Shown here: positions 10,861-22,681 of the stretch, one piece after another
Layout of the letters: each line of letters begins with the position of its first letter
Numbering within the stretch: the stretch's first letter is position 1
Source: Mytilus galloprovincialis
Lineage: Eukaryota; Mollusca; Bivalvia; Mytilida; Mytilidae
Length of the DNA: 64,000 bases
NCBI RefSeq assembly: GCF_965363235.1
Contig: NC_134848.1
Location: 64,484,681-64,548,680 of the forward strand
Direction: 5' to 3'
Notes under the pieces: model-generated
The model's database searches: none
What the model saw: only the letters and a program-made list of their open reading frames with translations
What the model was told of the DNA's origin: nothing
Translations under genes and position numbers: made by a program

Positions 10861-13195
10861 TATATACAAACAGTCATTACAGTTCCGCGGAACCCTGTGT
10901 CTCGCCTGTGATTGGTGCATTCATCCACTCAACATTTGCTTTGTCCCTGTCTAATATGTTTTCGTGTATTTTACCAATTGGTTTTATGTATAAAGTCAAA
11001 TATACCTAACCGAAAATGCACAACTTTAAAAAAATATATAGATGGACATATTTGATTTTGCAATCATTTTGATCTGGCCAAGTCTTGTTCAACTATATTC
11101 GTCTTGTGTTACGATGCCACAATAATGTGGAAGATCAGCAACTGGTAGAGCGAGCAAACTTACACATTCTGTTCATGGACTTGCTTCCCAGTGGTTTCAG
11201 TCTGTCATATTTGTTTTTCGTTCATTGTTGTAATACAATCGTTTCAATCATGATTTATAATAATTATAATTTATAGTGATCCAAACACGAATGGTGACCA
11301 ATTAGTGCAGTACATCAGATAGTCGGCAGGGTTATAAATCACTGTAACAGCTGAGTTGAGACACAGACATTACACTTCGGAAACCAATTTGTGATGGTAC
11401 GGTAAATAAAGGCAACAGTAGAATACAGCTGTTAAAAGTCATATAAATCGATTGAAAGAAAAACAAATCCGGGTTACTTACTAAAACCGAGGGAAACTCA
11501 TCAACTATTCAAACTTATTTAATGCTGATTTCAGTCGGTCTTCGTCGTGACTTTTTTTAAGTAGTTTTTGTGTAAGGAGTGCATCCTGGTTAATGCCTCG
11601 ATACAAATAAGAAATTGATATTATATTTTAATTTATCATGGTTATATCTATACAAAAAATTATCATTAAGATGACGACTTTACCTTTACTGTTTTTTTCT
11701 TCGAGTTCCTTAATGTTGATGTTCCATTGACTCCCTGAGATGAAGTGAACATTTCTAGGCTGCTTTGGGTATGTACGTGTTTCCAATGACGTTTCAAATA
11801 TTATTGACATTAACATTTACACCTCTTTATTGTTTATAGTGTTATTTTCATATAAGTTTTTAATGTAAAGATCTCAAATAAGTATTAGCGTTTGTTTATA
11901 ATCCATATCATAAAACAATACAATTATGTATACGATTCCGGAAGGTATTCACCGATAAATTGTCGGTACGATCTAACTGTTTATACATACAATATTTCCC
12001 CCGTATTATCACGATAATCGTCATCTATGAGGAAAACGATACTGTTTATGCTGTCATAGGTGACAATATCAACATTTTCTAAAATACCTCTTTTTATAAT
12101 ACAAACCTGGACCACATAGTTATGTGTGGTGTTCGTACTTCATTATTCTGATTAAAAATTGAAGCCAAATATTTTCATGACGAACTTCCAACGGAGCTTG
12201 TTTATGTTATCCATGCCCACCCTCATTTTTCACCAAAGTTATGAAATTTTGGAAGTCTTTTCGAAGAATTATCTAGAAAATATTTTAATGGGTTTGAAAA
12301 TTAAAAAAGAGATAAAAACACAAAAACTATATTGTACACTTACATTCATTCACAGCGATTCTTAGTTGACTTCCTTCTCCTTCACCTGCATTGGGTACAC
12401 ACAAGGCCAACTTAATGCTGAGACAAGTTAATAGTACTATTTTCCTGGAGAGCTCATATAATATGACACGAACTTCGTCGGATTGAAATCGGCATTAATT
12501 AAATGAATTTAAGTACATGTACATGTGTTACCTTATTTCCAGATAAAAGGAATTTCTATGCATTGTCATGTTAAAATTTTATTAATTAGTTATTTATATA
12601 TCTATTGCTTGCAGTTAAAATTAGATGGAAAGGTATTTTACTGTTTTTTTTAAAGAAGATCATATTTAACAGTTTATTCATTTTTTATTTAAAGAATTCC
12701 GAAGCAACGACAAAAATTAAATTGTGAAAATGGAAATACTTACATGGTATTAGAATTTAATTGCGAAAATTGAGTAGCGGTTATTTTTTAACTGCGTTTT
12801 CAATAAAAACCCTTTTACATGTCCAAGGTTAAACAATATTCAATATAAACATACTTTTAATGCGACTTCCCGTCAGAAAATATAGAAAAATTCGTGACAT
12901 GATTTATGTGATGTTTAATGATAATTGAAGACCCATAACTTAGTATTAAACGAAGTCTTGTCAATATTTGTAGCAGTTATTTTATGTGAAATATAACCTT
13001 TCTTAACTATGATAAAGAAGATTATCAAATGGTACATGCATTTATTTCCTTAAGTTTAGAGTTCTCAAAGGATGCTTTTTTTTGTAAAGTATTATAAGTT
13101 ATGAAAGTTATAAATCTTTTACAATTCATAGTGAGCCGGTCTTGTTTTACACACCTTTCTATTTGGAGGGATGCAAACGTTAAAATGAATTTGTA
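10861..13195. other. Mostly featureless; R1 fragment and weak exon candidates
   Basis: A reverse R1 tail lies at 11404-11490 (GGCAACAGTAGAATAC, AAACCGAGGGAAA). Two weak minus-strand exon candidates lie at about 12344-12385 (acceptor TGCAG, donor GAAT|GTAAGT) and 11683-11742 (acceptor TCTCAG, donor AAAG|GTAAAG). Their open frames join in phase but match nothing I know. Confidence 0.35.
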
Positions 13196-13303
13196 CCTTA
13201 ATGAATGTGAGCATCTTCTGATTCAGAGGATTTAAGAGGCGAAGAAATATAACACCAGATTATCATTAGGACTACAAATATAGATACCATGATCCTACAA
13301 AGA
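13196..13303 (-). other. Short signal-peptide-like reading frame, unproven
   Basis: After a TTTGTAG acceptor on the minus strand, an ATG opens a 30-codon frame beginning MVSIFVVLMIIWCYISS, which resembles a secretion signal, then an acidic tail. It ends in TAA just before a possible AAG|GTACAA donor. It could be a small secreted peptide, a 5' UTR exon with an upstream frame, or chance. I do not recognise it. Confidence 0.25.
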
Positions 13304-14215
13304 TGAAATAAACAAGTTTTGGGTTATCTCTTTTTCTACTGTATATATTTATGGAAAGCATAAAAACTTGGCGAAAAGTCATTCAAGTTATAATCTACTC
13401 CCTCAATAAAAAAAAACCAACATATAATTGAGGCGTATGTGTGGTTCGTTTTATCTCTTTTTCATTGGTTAAAATCCGATTATAACGTTGAATGTTATTG
13501 TTTTTCCTCTAAATTTCCTATTGCGATGGCATAAAAAAAGATAACCATGTCTAATGACGTCACACAAAAATAACGAATAACAAATCAATTGGATCATGTG
13601 GGAGATTTAATTTTTTTTGTCAAACTTTATTAGTCAGTATTTTCGAGTCCTGAGTAATAAAACGCGTCAATCAAACGGATATACATGTATGTACATCACA
13701 GGAACCTTCACGTAACTCGAAGGGTATTTTGTAGGGATGCTGTGTATACCATCAAAATTGAAATTATTTCATTCTATTTTTAGAACACACTCAAGTTTTG
13801 GCATCTGTATTTTCCCGTGAAGTAGGGTAAATTTTCAAATAAATTTGTTTGGCTAATTATGCCAAAATATTGTATTTCTATAATAGAAGGCAAGTTTAAC
13901 ACGTTTAATATATTTGAAAACAGTTTTTGTAATCAAACATTTTAACGGAAAAACATATCTTTTATGGTGTCCTAGTAAAAATTGATTTACCTCCCCTGAT
14001 TTTACTCTAATGTTTACATTGTAGTCAAACAGGAATCACATCTGCGGTTTTATATCAAGGAACATCCGTTATTGATGTATAACCATGCAGAAATTGAGAT
14101 CGTTCTCGGGAATCGCTGTCATAAACTTTTTCGAGTACGTTCTTAGTCCGAGAAAGTTTTCTTAATCACAAGGGGCCTTAATCCGATCCTCTTACTTCCG
14201 GTGACTTTGTTTACA
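13304..14215. other. No recognisable feature
   Basis: AT-rich sequence with no repeat match elsewhere in the window and no plausible exon. It may contain the 5' region of the SANT-like gene that starts at 14216. Confidence 0.5.
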
Positions 14216-14451
14216 ATGGAGACCACTGCAGACGACCAGGCGCCGGCAGCAGTGGTGGACGATGTATCGATTGTCAGGCTGAAATAAATAAATAAAGGAC
14301 CCTGTGGGGAACCGATGAACAGGCCCGTCTCATATCCCTCGTCCTTGAGGATGAGAAAACTTTGTTTGGCACAGCAAATGGGGACGGGGGAGATGGCAAT
14401 AGTAATGCTATCAAGAGAAGGGTCTGGCAAGCAATTGCAGATCAATTGAAT
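14216..14451 (+). pseudogene. Myb/SANT-like (MADF-like) domain exon, interrupted by transposon
   Basis: An ATG at 14216 begins METTADDQAPAAVV and reaches IVRLK before a TAA inside an (AAAT)n run. In another frame from about 14296 the sequence reads RTLWGTDEQARLISLVLED and then AIKRRVWQAIADQLN. This has the W-T-D-E-Q entry and the W..IA..LN helix of Myb/SANT-like DNA-binding domains found in many transposon-related and transcription-regulator proteins. The frame stops being host sequence at 14451, where the 4.6-kb transposon begins. On its far side, 19054-19058 plus a GTAAGT donor would complete the exon (N, A, splice). The start-proximal frame break may be microsatellite slippage. Confidence 0.6.
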
Positions 14452-14477
14452 GACGTTACGCACGATACTGGTGTCAC
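14452..14477 (+). repeat. Left terminal inverted repeat
   Basis: 26 bp, beginning GACGTTACGCACGATACTGG, identical to the reverse complement of 19028-19053. Preceded by AAT, the presumed target duplication. Confidence 0.9.
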
Positions 14478-14825
14478 TTCTTACTTTGACGTGTATTAAC
14501 ATTTGGATGGCGAATTATGTACTTCAGTTAGTAAAACAAAACTGTATCATTATATACCAAATTATTTCGTTTTAATTGTATTTTATCATTATTAAATTAG
14601 ATAGTCGTTTTATAAAATGTGTGTTTGTCAATCCGCCTGTTTAAACCAAAATTGTTATGAAAATAACTTGTAAGATGTAACAAAATTTTACCGTAATCAC
14701 TCTAGTAATCTCTTAAAAATATAGCAAACATTGCATAAATTCCGCCAAATTTCACTCAGTAACGTCATAACTAACAAATTAATTGTGACGTCTTTTTTGG
14801 CGAAAAAGTCATGTCAATAGGCAAA

Positions 14826-17800
14826 ATGGTGGCGGAAAACAATAAAGGTAAGCATTGTAATCATTTGATTTTAACGTCACTAGCTTTGCATATAAAAGTT
14901 TCTTCTCTTTTTTTTATATTTAATATTTTAAATGACTAACACTATTTAAAAATATAGAAAGACGGCTCATAAACTATACTTCAACGTACAAAAGTTTGCT
15001 CAAAATCGTGTTTGTTTTGAAAACCAAACAAGCCATATTTCTCAGTCTTACAAAATGTCTCCTTATTCTACATTCAACGTTTCCTTACACATTTTCTTAG
15101 ATTGTGTCATCTCAGTTCAGAATGCGAAGCTTTCACACTTTGTACTTTATGCTTATCAGATTGCTCATGGATTAAGCTTTAAGATGGTACCCATTGTATT
15201 GGTATAGCCGTTTAGTTAATTAATAATATTTCTAACTTTCTGAGACTTACAAAATGTCCCCTACGTCTTTTTTCGTATTTCAACGTAAATTTATCTTTTT
15301 TTAACGTCACCTTTCTTATGCGTCAATTCGACGTATTTAATTTGGGATGTGTTTTAAATTAAAGATATTTTTGCAACTGTAGGTTCCATCATGATATCAA
15401 AAGGTAAAATTGACAAAATGAAAATGTATAGAGAAAGGAAAAAACAACAAAAAAGTGAGAGAAATAAATTATACTACGAAAGGAAACAAAATGAGAGAAT
15501 AAAAGAATACAAAAAATCCATAGCTGCTGTAAAAAAGAGAAGACGAAGGGAAAAACACAACTCACTTAAGCAAAAGGCTGAAGCTAGGAGATTAAAAAAC
15601 TTGCATAATGTCAGAAGGTTTAGGGAAAAAAGAAAAGGTGAAGAAAATCTTGAAATTGTAGAAATTGAAGATGTAACGAATTTTACAATGCAAAAATCCA
15701 GAGCAACGAAAAAACTTAAGAGAGCACTTCCTCAGACTCCTAGAAAAAAGGCTGAACTTTTGATAAACCTTTTGACGGGGAAAAAATCTAAGCAGTCACC
15801 TACAATGGCAAAATTAAGGCAAATGAACATTGTTAAATCCCCTGACAAAATTGAGGGGGGTAAGCGGATACGGACAAACGTTCTCCGTTAAGAGCAGTCC
15901 TGCTGGACAAAAACCAAACGAAAAGTGCGATCAGACGCAATATCCGATGAGGACAAGCGATTAGCTTACAATATTTGGCTGTCGACGGAAATATCTAGAC
16001 CAACAGGAAATAAAAAAGACGTTAAAAGAGAAAGGCTAGAGCCCCTTGTATATGCGAGTCACATGATTGATATCTTAGAAAAAACACCAACTGAAGTGTA
16101 TACTGCTTTTTTGGCCGAGTATCCTGATATAAAAATGTCCCAAAGGTTTTTCGAGAAATGCAAACCTTTTTTTGTACGCCCTGTTAGAGAACAGGATCGC
16201 ACAACATGCTGCTGTCGGTACCATATTGAGTTCAGAACTATTTTTTTCAGAATGTATGAAACAAAGAAAATTGATTCTCGAATCTACACACGATCGCGCT
16301 ATTGTAGAGGCACGCTATCCCATTTTCAAAAGTCAAGCAGATATGTTTGCTGAAACTTTATGTCCTAAAGGTACAAATAAAGAGCATTATAAAACAGAAA
16401 ATGCCAAAACTGTGGTGTTGCAAATCTCCTTTTAATGCCAGAGGAAAATGACACAACTGATGAAGCTATTGAAGTTACATGGGAATTCCGAGCAGCATGA
16501 CAAAACCAGCAACTCAAGGCTATTATATCGAACCTTTCTGACAACGATTGTATTTGTATACACGACTTTTCAGAAAACTTTAGGTAAGTTTTCAATATAG
16601 GTATATGACATTAATCCTTTCAATATATCTGTCGGTAATTGAATCAAGCAATTTTATTATATTACGCATACAAGTACATGTAATCACAAAACTGGCATAC
16701 TTGGCCAATATGTAATGTTTCTCAAAGCCTGACGGAACAGACACACTTCGCCAATTCAAAAATTAAAATCGAGAACACCCTTGCATTTTTCACAGCCTAG
16801 TTGTCAAATCTTAGAGAAGATTACTATTTCAAATTGTCCGTAAAATTAACTCCGTATAATTGTTTGAATTCATGTACATGTATTTATATTCCTTTTGACA
16901 AAAACTTGTAATCAATACAATATCGGAAATGCCAACAATTATTATTACAATTTTATGATGTTCTAAAAAATTCCATGCCGTGATTTTCAGCTGTTGAATT
17001 GAGAAAAACGATAAACATATTCTTTATTCTGTTTTAAAGGTGTTCAGCCAGAGAAGAAATACAAAGTTCCTATTTCCAACGCACAGAGGTGTCTCTTCAC
17101 GTGTTGATCATTTATAGACACGCAGTTCTTGAGTACGACGGAAAGGACAGCACAAATGAAAACCCAAATATTATTAAGGAACATTTCTTTGTAGTTAGTA
17201 ATGATGATAAGCACGATCATCATTTTGTCCATGAAGTCCAAATTAAGATAAAAGAATACTTGAATTATATATCCTATAATGTGTCAACAATGCACGAATA
17301 TACTGATGGTTGCCAATGTCAATAAAATCAAGGCACTGTATGGGTGATGTGTCAAATGGACAGCAAGATTTTGGATACGACAGACTAATAAGGAATTATT
17401 TTGAGACTTCACACGCTAAAGGTAAGTCGAAGATATCTTAATGATTTATCTATAGGTTTGTTCCCTAAGAGATAGAAAACTCATTCAACACGTATTGCAC
17501 TCAGATAGTGGACGCACAATAATTATAAAAATAAGGAGATGTGGTATGATTGCCAATACTCACTTTCGTCACCACGGCACACAGTTTTTATCATTGTGGG
17601 ATTCCGGAAATAAAACATCCATCTTCGCCAGATTAGCTTACAATCTTTGGAGTCGAACGCACCTTGTAATGAGTGAGATTCTAACTCGCATCCATGAGCG
17701 GATTACTAGAGGTGCGCGCCGCCCGCTTACCTTCAAATCTGTTAAACATGAAAAACTATCCGAATTTCAACACAATATTTAAAGAAATCATACAATAAGG

Positions 17801-18771
17801 TCAATTATACTGAATTTTACGCCGTGAAAAGACCCCCCTTTCCAACCCTTTCAAAATTCTGGATCCCCACACCAAACACATCTGAAAAAATTCCAAACGT
17901 GTCGCTTCTGTAATCTTCTTAACATTTGCAGTTAGTGTATTTCCAATACTTGTTTATGCCATAGTATTTACAATATCTGATCTAAATATGTATATTTTTC
18001 ACTGTAGGCCCTCAAGATGCTGCGGGTGGATATGTTAAAAGACAAGCTGACTTAGCGATTTTAAGGAGGAAAGCAACAATTCAAACAGCTCATGATTTTT
18101 ATAAATTTGCAAATGAAAACCTACAGGAAACTAGAGATTCGTCAGTTTGTTTAAGGCGTGTTTTCAGATTCATAGACAACATAGATCGGAATCGCGACAG
18201 GTACTTTAAGTCCATACCTCAGAACAGAAATATTCATCAAATCATTTCAGAACGAGAAGGCTTACTTTCGGTAAGAAATTTGTCATGCTACAGCTGTGAT
18301 AGCTGCTTGCTCAACATGGCTCATTCCTGTCAACATACAGAACTTGTCGGCTTAGTAAAAAATATACAAACAGAAAAGGAACGCGGGTGTGCAATTGTTG
18401 AAGATATCTCCCCAGATGACGATTTCGAGGTAGTTGAAATGATCCGAAAAGGAAGTTTAGTCGCCTTATATACAGACGATGAAGGAGAAGACTTTTATCT
18501 AATGAAGGCAGGATCATGTCAAGAAAAACTGAAAAGTTCGGAAACTGACGATTGGCAGGGTCAGTACCCAGAAGGAACTACCGTTATTCGTGGATTATAT
18601 TACAGAAAAACAGGACCTTTATCGTACAGTTTAATTAAACGTAAAAATGTAATTGTGAGTGTCAAATCTGTCTTATATGTAACAAATGATATTTTGACGG
18701 ACTCCGTAATTGATTTGTCCTTGACCATTCACGAAGAAATAATTGGACTGGCAGAGCAAAGCAGTTTATAA
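14826..18771 (+). pseudogene. Transposase of unplaced DDE-like family, four exons, damaged
   Basis: Exons are 14826-14847, 15383-16583, 17040-17421 and 18008-18771, with GT-AG junctions and matching phases. Exon 1 encodes MVAENNK. Exon 2 starts with about 100 residues rich in Lys and Arg (coiled, DNA-binding-like). It continues through KCKPFFVRPVREQD and TTCCCRYHIEFRT, and ends DFSENFR. Exon 3 has VSNDDKHDHHFVHE and STMHEYTDGCQCQ, the likely acidic catalytic block, then FETSHAKG. Exon 4 has PQDAAGGYVKRQADLA and a Cys-rich SCYSCDSCLLNM. I recall similar uncharacterised proteins in molluscs and corals. Breaks: TAA at 15889, an extra T in the run at 16241-16247, a missing A at 16398-16401, TGA at 16498, and one base lost near 17323-17328. 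Confidence 0.75.
17422..18007 (+). other. Transposase intron 3 with an uninterpreted open frame
   Basis: Intron between AAAG|GTAAGT and CTGTAG|GC. A 95-codon open stretch lies at 17495-17782 with no recognised domain. Part of its start overlaps an AGATGTGGTATGATTGCCAA fragment of repeat R4, so it is probably not a gene. Confidence 0.5.
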
Positions 18772-19027
18772 CAGACTATTCGGAATACAATTGAACGAGT
18801 TATTTTGTCTTTGAATTGCTCTTATATTTTGTATATTTCTTAAAAAGTAAACAAACAAACATTAAAAAAAGACAAACTAAAGAAACAATTAACGTAAACT
18901 GAAAGGGAAATAAACAAAACAAACATACAATCGAATTAAAAAACATCAAATTCAGTCTTTCAATGCCGTCGTTTTTCAAGGTTTCATTTTTCCATGTAGA
19001 AAACGTCGTAATTCGACGTTACGTTTG

Positions 19028-19053
19028 GTGACACCAGTATCGTGCGTAACGTC
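19028..19053 (-). repeat. Right terminal inverted repeat
   Basis: Begins GTGACACCAGTATCGTG and ends AACGTC, the exact inverse of the left end. It is followed by AAT, then GC and a GTAAGT that restores the donor of the interrupted host exon. Confidence 0.9.
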
Positions 19054-19059
19054 AATGCG

Positions 19060-20480
19060 TAAGTGATGGTTTTTAGAGTATTATATTCTTGAAAAAAACA
19101 TTGATGTTAGGCAGCAACATTTGATTTTCTGGGAGGGGGGTATGGATTTTTTTCTGGACAAACTTTTATTTTCGACTTCGGCGAAAAACAATCTTTTTGT
19201 TTTGTAGACGGGTCGAAAACAATTTTTTTATTTCAATTTTAGAACAACATATAGTGGCAGCTGAGGGTGAAACAAGCAATTTTTTTTCTCGGGGTAAAAA
19301 ACAAACTATTTTTTTCTCCAAAAACTGGAAAACCTTTTTTTCCAAAAAAATCCATAGCCCCCAGTATCAGTACAGTATTTGAAAATATTGAAAGACTTAA
19401 GACAAATGAAGCCTTGTTTTTTTCTAGAACTCAAAACAAAACAATATTTTGGCTTTTGCTCAGGAATCAAGTGAATAAGCTGCACAGCAGCATACTCAAT
19501 TAGTATGCTAACTTTCACAAAAAAAAACTGACTCGAAAGCCAGACGGTCTTTTGATACTGTATAGAAGTGGGATATTTTCTATAGATTGTTCATCATGTA
19601 ACATTTATATAAGCCCGAGGCTTAGAGATTGTTTGGTATCTATTGGAGGCGACAGCAAGAAAGTGTCAGTCAACTGTATATAGTAGCAGAGGCATACATG
19701 CATCAATATGTAAAGAGCTGTGAATATTTCTGATCAGATATAAATTTCTATACCTGGATTGTTATGTATGATAAAGTTTTTTTGTATGAAAAAATGGGGA
19801 TGTGTTATAATTCATGTATGATAATCTTGCAAAAAGAGAAATAAGTACAGCGATAATAAACTGAAGTGAAGATCATTTAGTGGCTTTCAGCTGTTGTCTC
19901 TTTCTCGATTTCAATCTCAATTTTATTACAGTGATTGTAATTCCGCAATTTATAGTATTGTTTTTCTGTTTTCAACCAATTGATCCTGTATTAACCACGT
20001 TTTTTTTTTTGTCAGCTTTATATTTATTTACGGTTAATAGTTTCCTCAATATTATCAACTTTGTTTACAACAAGTGTAATAACTCTGGAGTGTGATATAA
20101 TCCTATTTAATAGCTTAACCTATTTGTTATTTATTTTATTTTTATGGCAGTCACACCTGTGATGACGTTAAAGTCAATGGATGTTTAACCTGAATCTGAA
20201 CTCGAACATTTTTTTTCTTAATGCGATTTTATTTTAAAGAATATTATATGAAATAGGTTTTACATTTTTACTCCCAACAAAGTTGTAATAAATGGCATGA
20301 GACAAAGATTAACGTACAGTAGTAATTATTTCATGTTTATTGAAAACAAGACTATTTTTTTAGAAGTAATTCAGTAGTAAGATCTTACAAGATTAAACAA
20401 TCATGATGAAGTTTTAAAAATTTAAACCTGCCTTTGAAAACATAGGTCTTTATTGATATGGATAAAATTTGTGTATTGCA
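19060..20480. other. Intergenic or intron, with one interspersed repeat
   Basis: The left end starts with the donor GTAAGT of the SANT-like exon. At about 19120-19380 there is a repeat made of thymine-rich blocks separated by CGACTTCGGCGAAAAAC and GGGTCGAAAAC. A relative in reverse orientation lies at 33165-33300. No other gene is supported. Confidence 0.5.
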
Positions 20481-20481
20481 G

Positions 20482-20609
20482 TATGTCGCTTACACTGTAC
20501 GAACCCCAAGATACAATGTAGTTGTTGTAGAAGATCTTTAACGAACAAAAAACTTTGCACTGATCCTACACGATGTTGTTCTGAAAAAACGGTAGAAGTC
20601 AGGAAATAA
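20482..20609 (+). CDS. Cysteine-rich peptide, terminal exon candidate
   Basis: After the acceptor GTGTATTGCAG, an open frame of 41 codons begins at 20484 and ends with TAA at 20607-20609. It holds eight cysteines in the order C-x3-C-x6-C-x-CC-x9-C-x5-CC, including CSCCRRS and TDPTRCCSE. This density in so short a frame is typical of secreted disulfide-stabilised peptides, including the host-defence peptides for which mussels are known, but it does not match the spacing of mytilin, myticin or big defensin that I remember. No signal-peptide exon was found upstream. The first codon needs one base from an earlier exon. It could also be one repeat of a larger extracellular protein. Function unproven. 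Confidence 0.45.
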
Positions 20610-21595
20610 ACATTTCTATATGGGTTATATTACGTGACGATGAAAAATTTTAAAGGGCAAAGATAATGCGACTCAGATTAAAAAAATATCTCATTTTAGG
20701 ACATTTTTATCACCATTACTAACAGATTTGTTCTGAACAAAATATTGTAAGACACCCGAGATTATTCCGTCATATACTGGACAGTGTACGTACGAACGCT
20801 CAGGGGATGTACCTATTTAGGCGTAAAAGAAAGCCGACATTGTTATCAAAGGTACAGGAATTGTAATTTAATACGCCCGACACGCATTTCGTCTAAATTA
20901 GACGTTGTAAAGCCAAATAAGTACAAACTTGAAGAACATTGGGACCCAAAATCACAAAAAAGTTCTGCCAAATACGACTAAGTAAGGTAATCTAGTCCTG
21001 GGAAAAGAACCTCCTTAGTTTTTCGAAGAAATAAAAAAGTTTAGACAAAAGGAAAATTAATAAATAACCATATAAAGGAAGCACGATTCATAATTCGGCC
21101 GGTTGCATTAAACATGTTCGAAAAATTTCCCTAACCTATTTACCTAATTTGTAAAAATAAATGACTGAAAATCGCAAGAAGGCTCTTTTCACTGTTACGG
21201 TACAATATTGTTCTTATATCAATTGATGTTTGATTGATGTGGTTGCTCGACTCCAGTGTCAATAAATTCATGGAGGTTTTGTAATAAAAACGCCATTTCC
21301 GGGTAGATTGGATCTCAAGACAAACATTAATGAGTCCTCACGCAGTAATGAAAGCACTGCAATCTTTAACAACGAGGCATTGGATGCAAAGTTCTTAAAT
21401 CTGAGCTGACGTGACTGTGTACTTGTACATCTAGCAAATACAACTGACTGCCGTACTTTGACGAGGGGTTAACTGCTAGTCGGGAAGAGATCAAAGTGAC
21501 AATTGGGTAGAATTATTCAGCCCCTTTATGTTACGATGTTGATTTAAACGTATTAAAAACATTATTTTTGTTTACAAAAAAAAAACAGTTGTAAC
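20610..21595. other. Intergenic with diverged R3 repeat
   Basis: At 20855-21010 is a reverse, diverged R3 unit (CGACACGCATTTCGTC, then GCCAAATAAGTACAAACTTG and AGGTAATCTAGTCC). The rest shows no coding or repeat signal I can support. Confidence 0.5.
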
Positions 21596-22040
21596 TGTTC
21601 CACCCCCAATTTCTTTTTTTAAATGCCCTGTACCAAGTCAGGAATATGATCATTATTATATTATAGTTCGTTCCTGTGTGTGTTACGTTTTAACGTTGTG
21701 TTTCTTCTGTGTCGATTGTTTCCTCTTATATTTGAGTGTGAATTCACATTATTATAAGACGTGTCACGGTACTTTTCTATCCCAAATTTATGTGTTTAGT
21801 TCTGATGTTATATTTGTTATTCTCATCGCATTTTGTCTACTACACAGTTCGTTTCTTTGTAGTTTACATTTTAATGTTGTGTCATCATTCTCTTTTATTT
21901 AATGCGTTTCCGTCGGTATTGGTTTGTGACTGTATTTGGTTTTTTTTCTTTCGATTTATGAGTTTTGGATATCGGTATACTACTGTTGCCTTTATTTATA
22001 ATAGGGGAATACAAGGTATTTTTTTTACTGAGAACATTTA
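21596..22040 (+). repeat. R1 repeat, 3' part
   Basis: Begins at CACCCCCAATTTC, passes TGTACCAAGTCAGGAATATG and the ATAAGACGTGTCACGG block, and ends with GGTATACTACTGTTGCC. It is colinear with 23870-24262 and 36380-36750. Short open frames in it are repeat-derived and not genes. Confidence 0.75.
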
Positions 22041-22249
22041 CAGATAAAAACACCACTTAATATCTGTTTTCAAAATGTTATCATCATTTTTGGTTTTTGA
22101 GCACAGCTATATCATGTTATAGAGGCGTATTTGTATTTGCGAAAAATACCAGTCAAGGGACTGTGAAATTTACTGAGCCGTTGCAAGGGAAAGTTGGTTT
22201 CAAAACTCTTTATTTTTTCTTTTCACAAATACTTCTCCATAATAAGATG

Positions 22250-22380
22250 TGTCTTCCATTAATGAGAGGTTTAGCGCTATAAAACCAGGTGCCATCAACC
22301 ATTTTCTACATTTGAAAATGCCTGTACCAAGTCAGAAATATGACAGTTGTTGTTCGTCCGTTAATGGATTTTGCCATTTT
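22250..22380 (+). repeat. R2 fragment
   Basis: Contains GAGAGGTTTAGCGCTATA, AACCAGGTGCCATCAACC and CTGTACCAAGTCAGAAATAT, colinear with the centre of the R2 copies at 5545 and 32205. Confidence 0.7.
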
Positions 22381-22402
22381 ATTTGGGACCTTCCTTTTTA
22401 AA

Positions 22403-22555
22403 TTACACCTTATCGCTATTTGTTCGCCATTACTGAATTTCCGTAGAATTTTGACGTCATACAATAAAATATCTGACGCTACACTGGAAAAGTGATTGTA
22501 GCTTGCGTCAGAAGTTCAAGCGACCGGGTCAGCCGGGATTACCGATAAGGTGTAA
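22403..22555 (+). mobile_element. MITE-like element, copy 1
   Basis: Ends TTACACCTTATCGCTA and CCGATAAGGTGTAA form terminal inverted repeats. The interior has GACGTCATACAA and GAAGTTCAAGCGACCGGG. A second copy in the opposite orientation is at 27515-27682 and a diverged third at 37308-37450. Non-coding. Confidence 0.7.
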
Positions 22556-22681
22556 CGAGAGTGATGAATATTAAATGCATTCAATCGGAGTCAGCTGTAA
22601 TCAATAATAATGTTTCCTTGGAATTGAGTAGTCACCTCTTATCCATAATAATGTTTCTTCATTATTCTTGTATCTACACGT

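Larger units (their letters stand above)
14452..19053 (+). mobile_element. 4.6-kb DNA transposon with perfect 26-bp inverted ends
   Basis: The left end GACGTTACGCACGATACTGG plus TGTCAC (14452-14477) is exactly inverted at 19028-19053. The flanks are AAT on both sides (14449-14451 and 19054-19056), read as a 3-bp target duplication. Inside is a single plus-strand gene of four exons with canonical splice sites. The insertion sits in the last codon of a SANT-like exon. The ends do not match Tc1/mariner, hAT, piggyBac or Helitron conventions, and I cannot assign the superfamily. Perfect ends suggest recent movement, although the gene is damaged. Confidence 0.85.

Noticed and set aside
14143..14502. 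Minus-strand 119-codon open frame over the SANT-like exon
   Set aside because: The plus strand gives the recognisable Myb/SANT-like peptide. The minus-strand frame is its antisense shadow.
17495..17782. 95-codon open frame in the third intron of the 4.6-kb transposon
   Set aside because: No domain, overlaps a repeat fragment at its start, and lies between two well-supported splice sites of the transposase.
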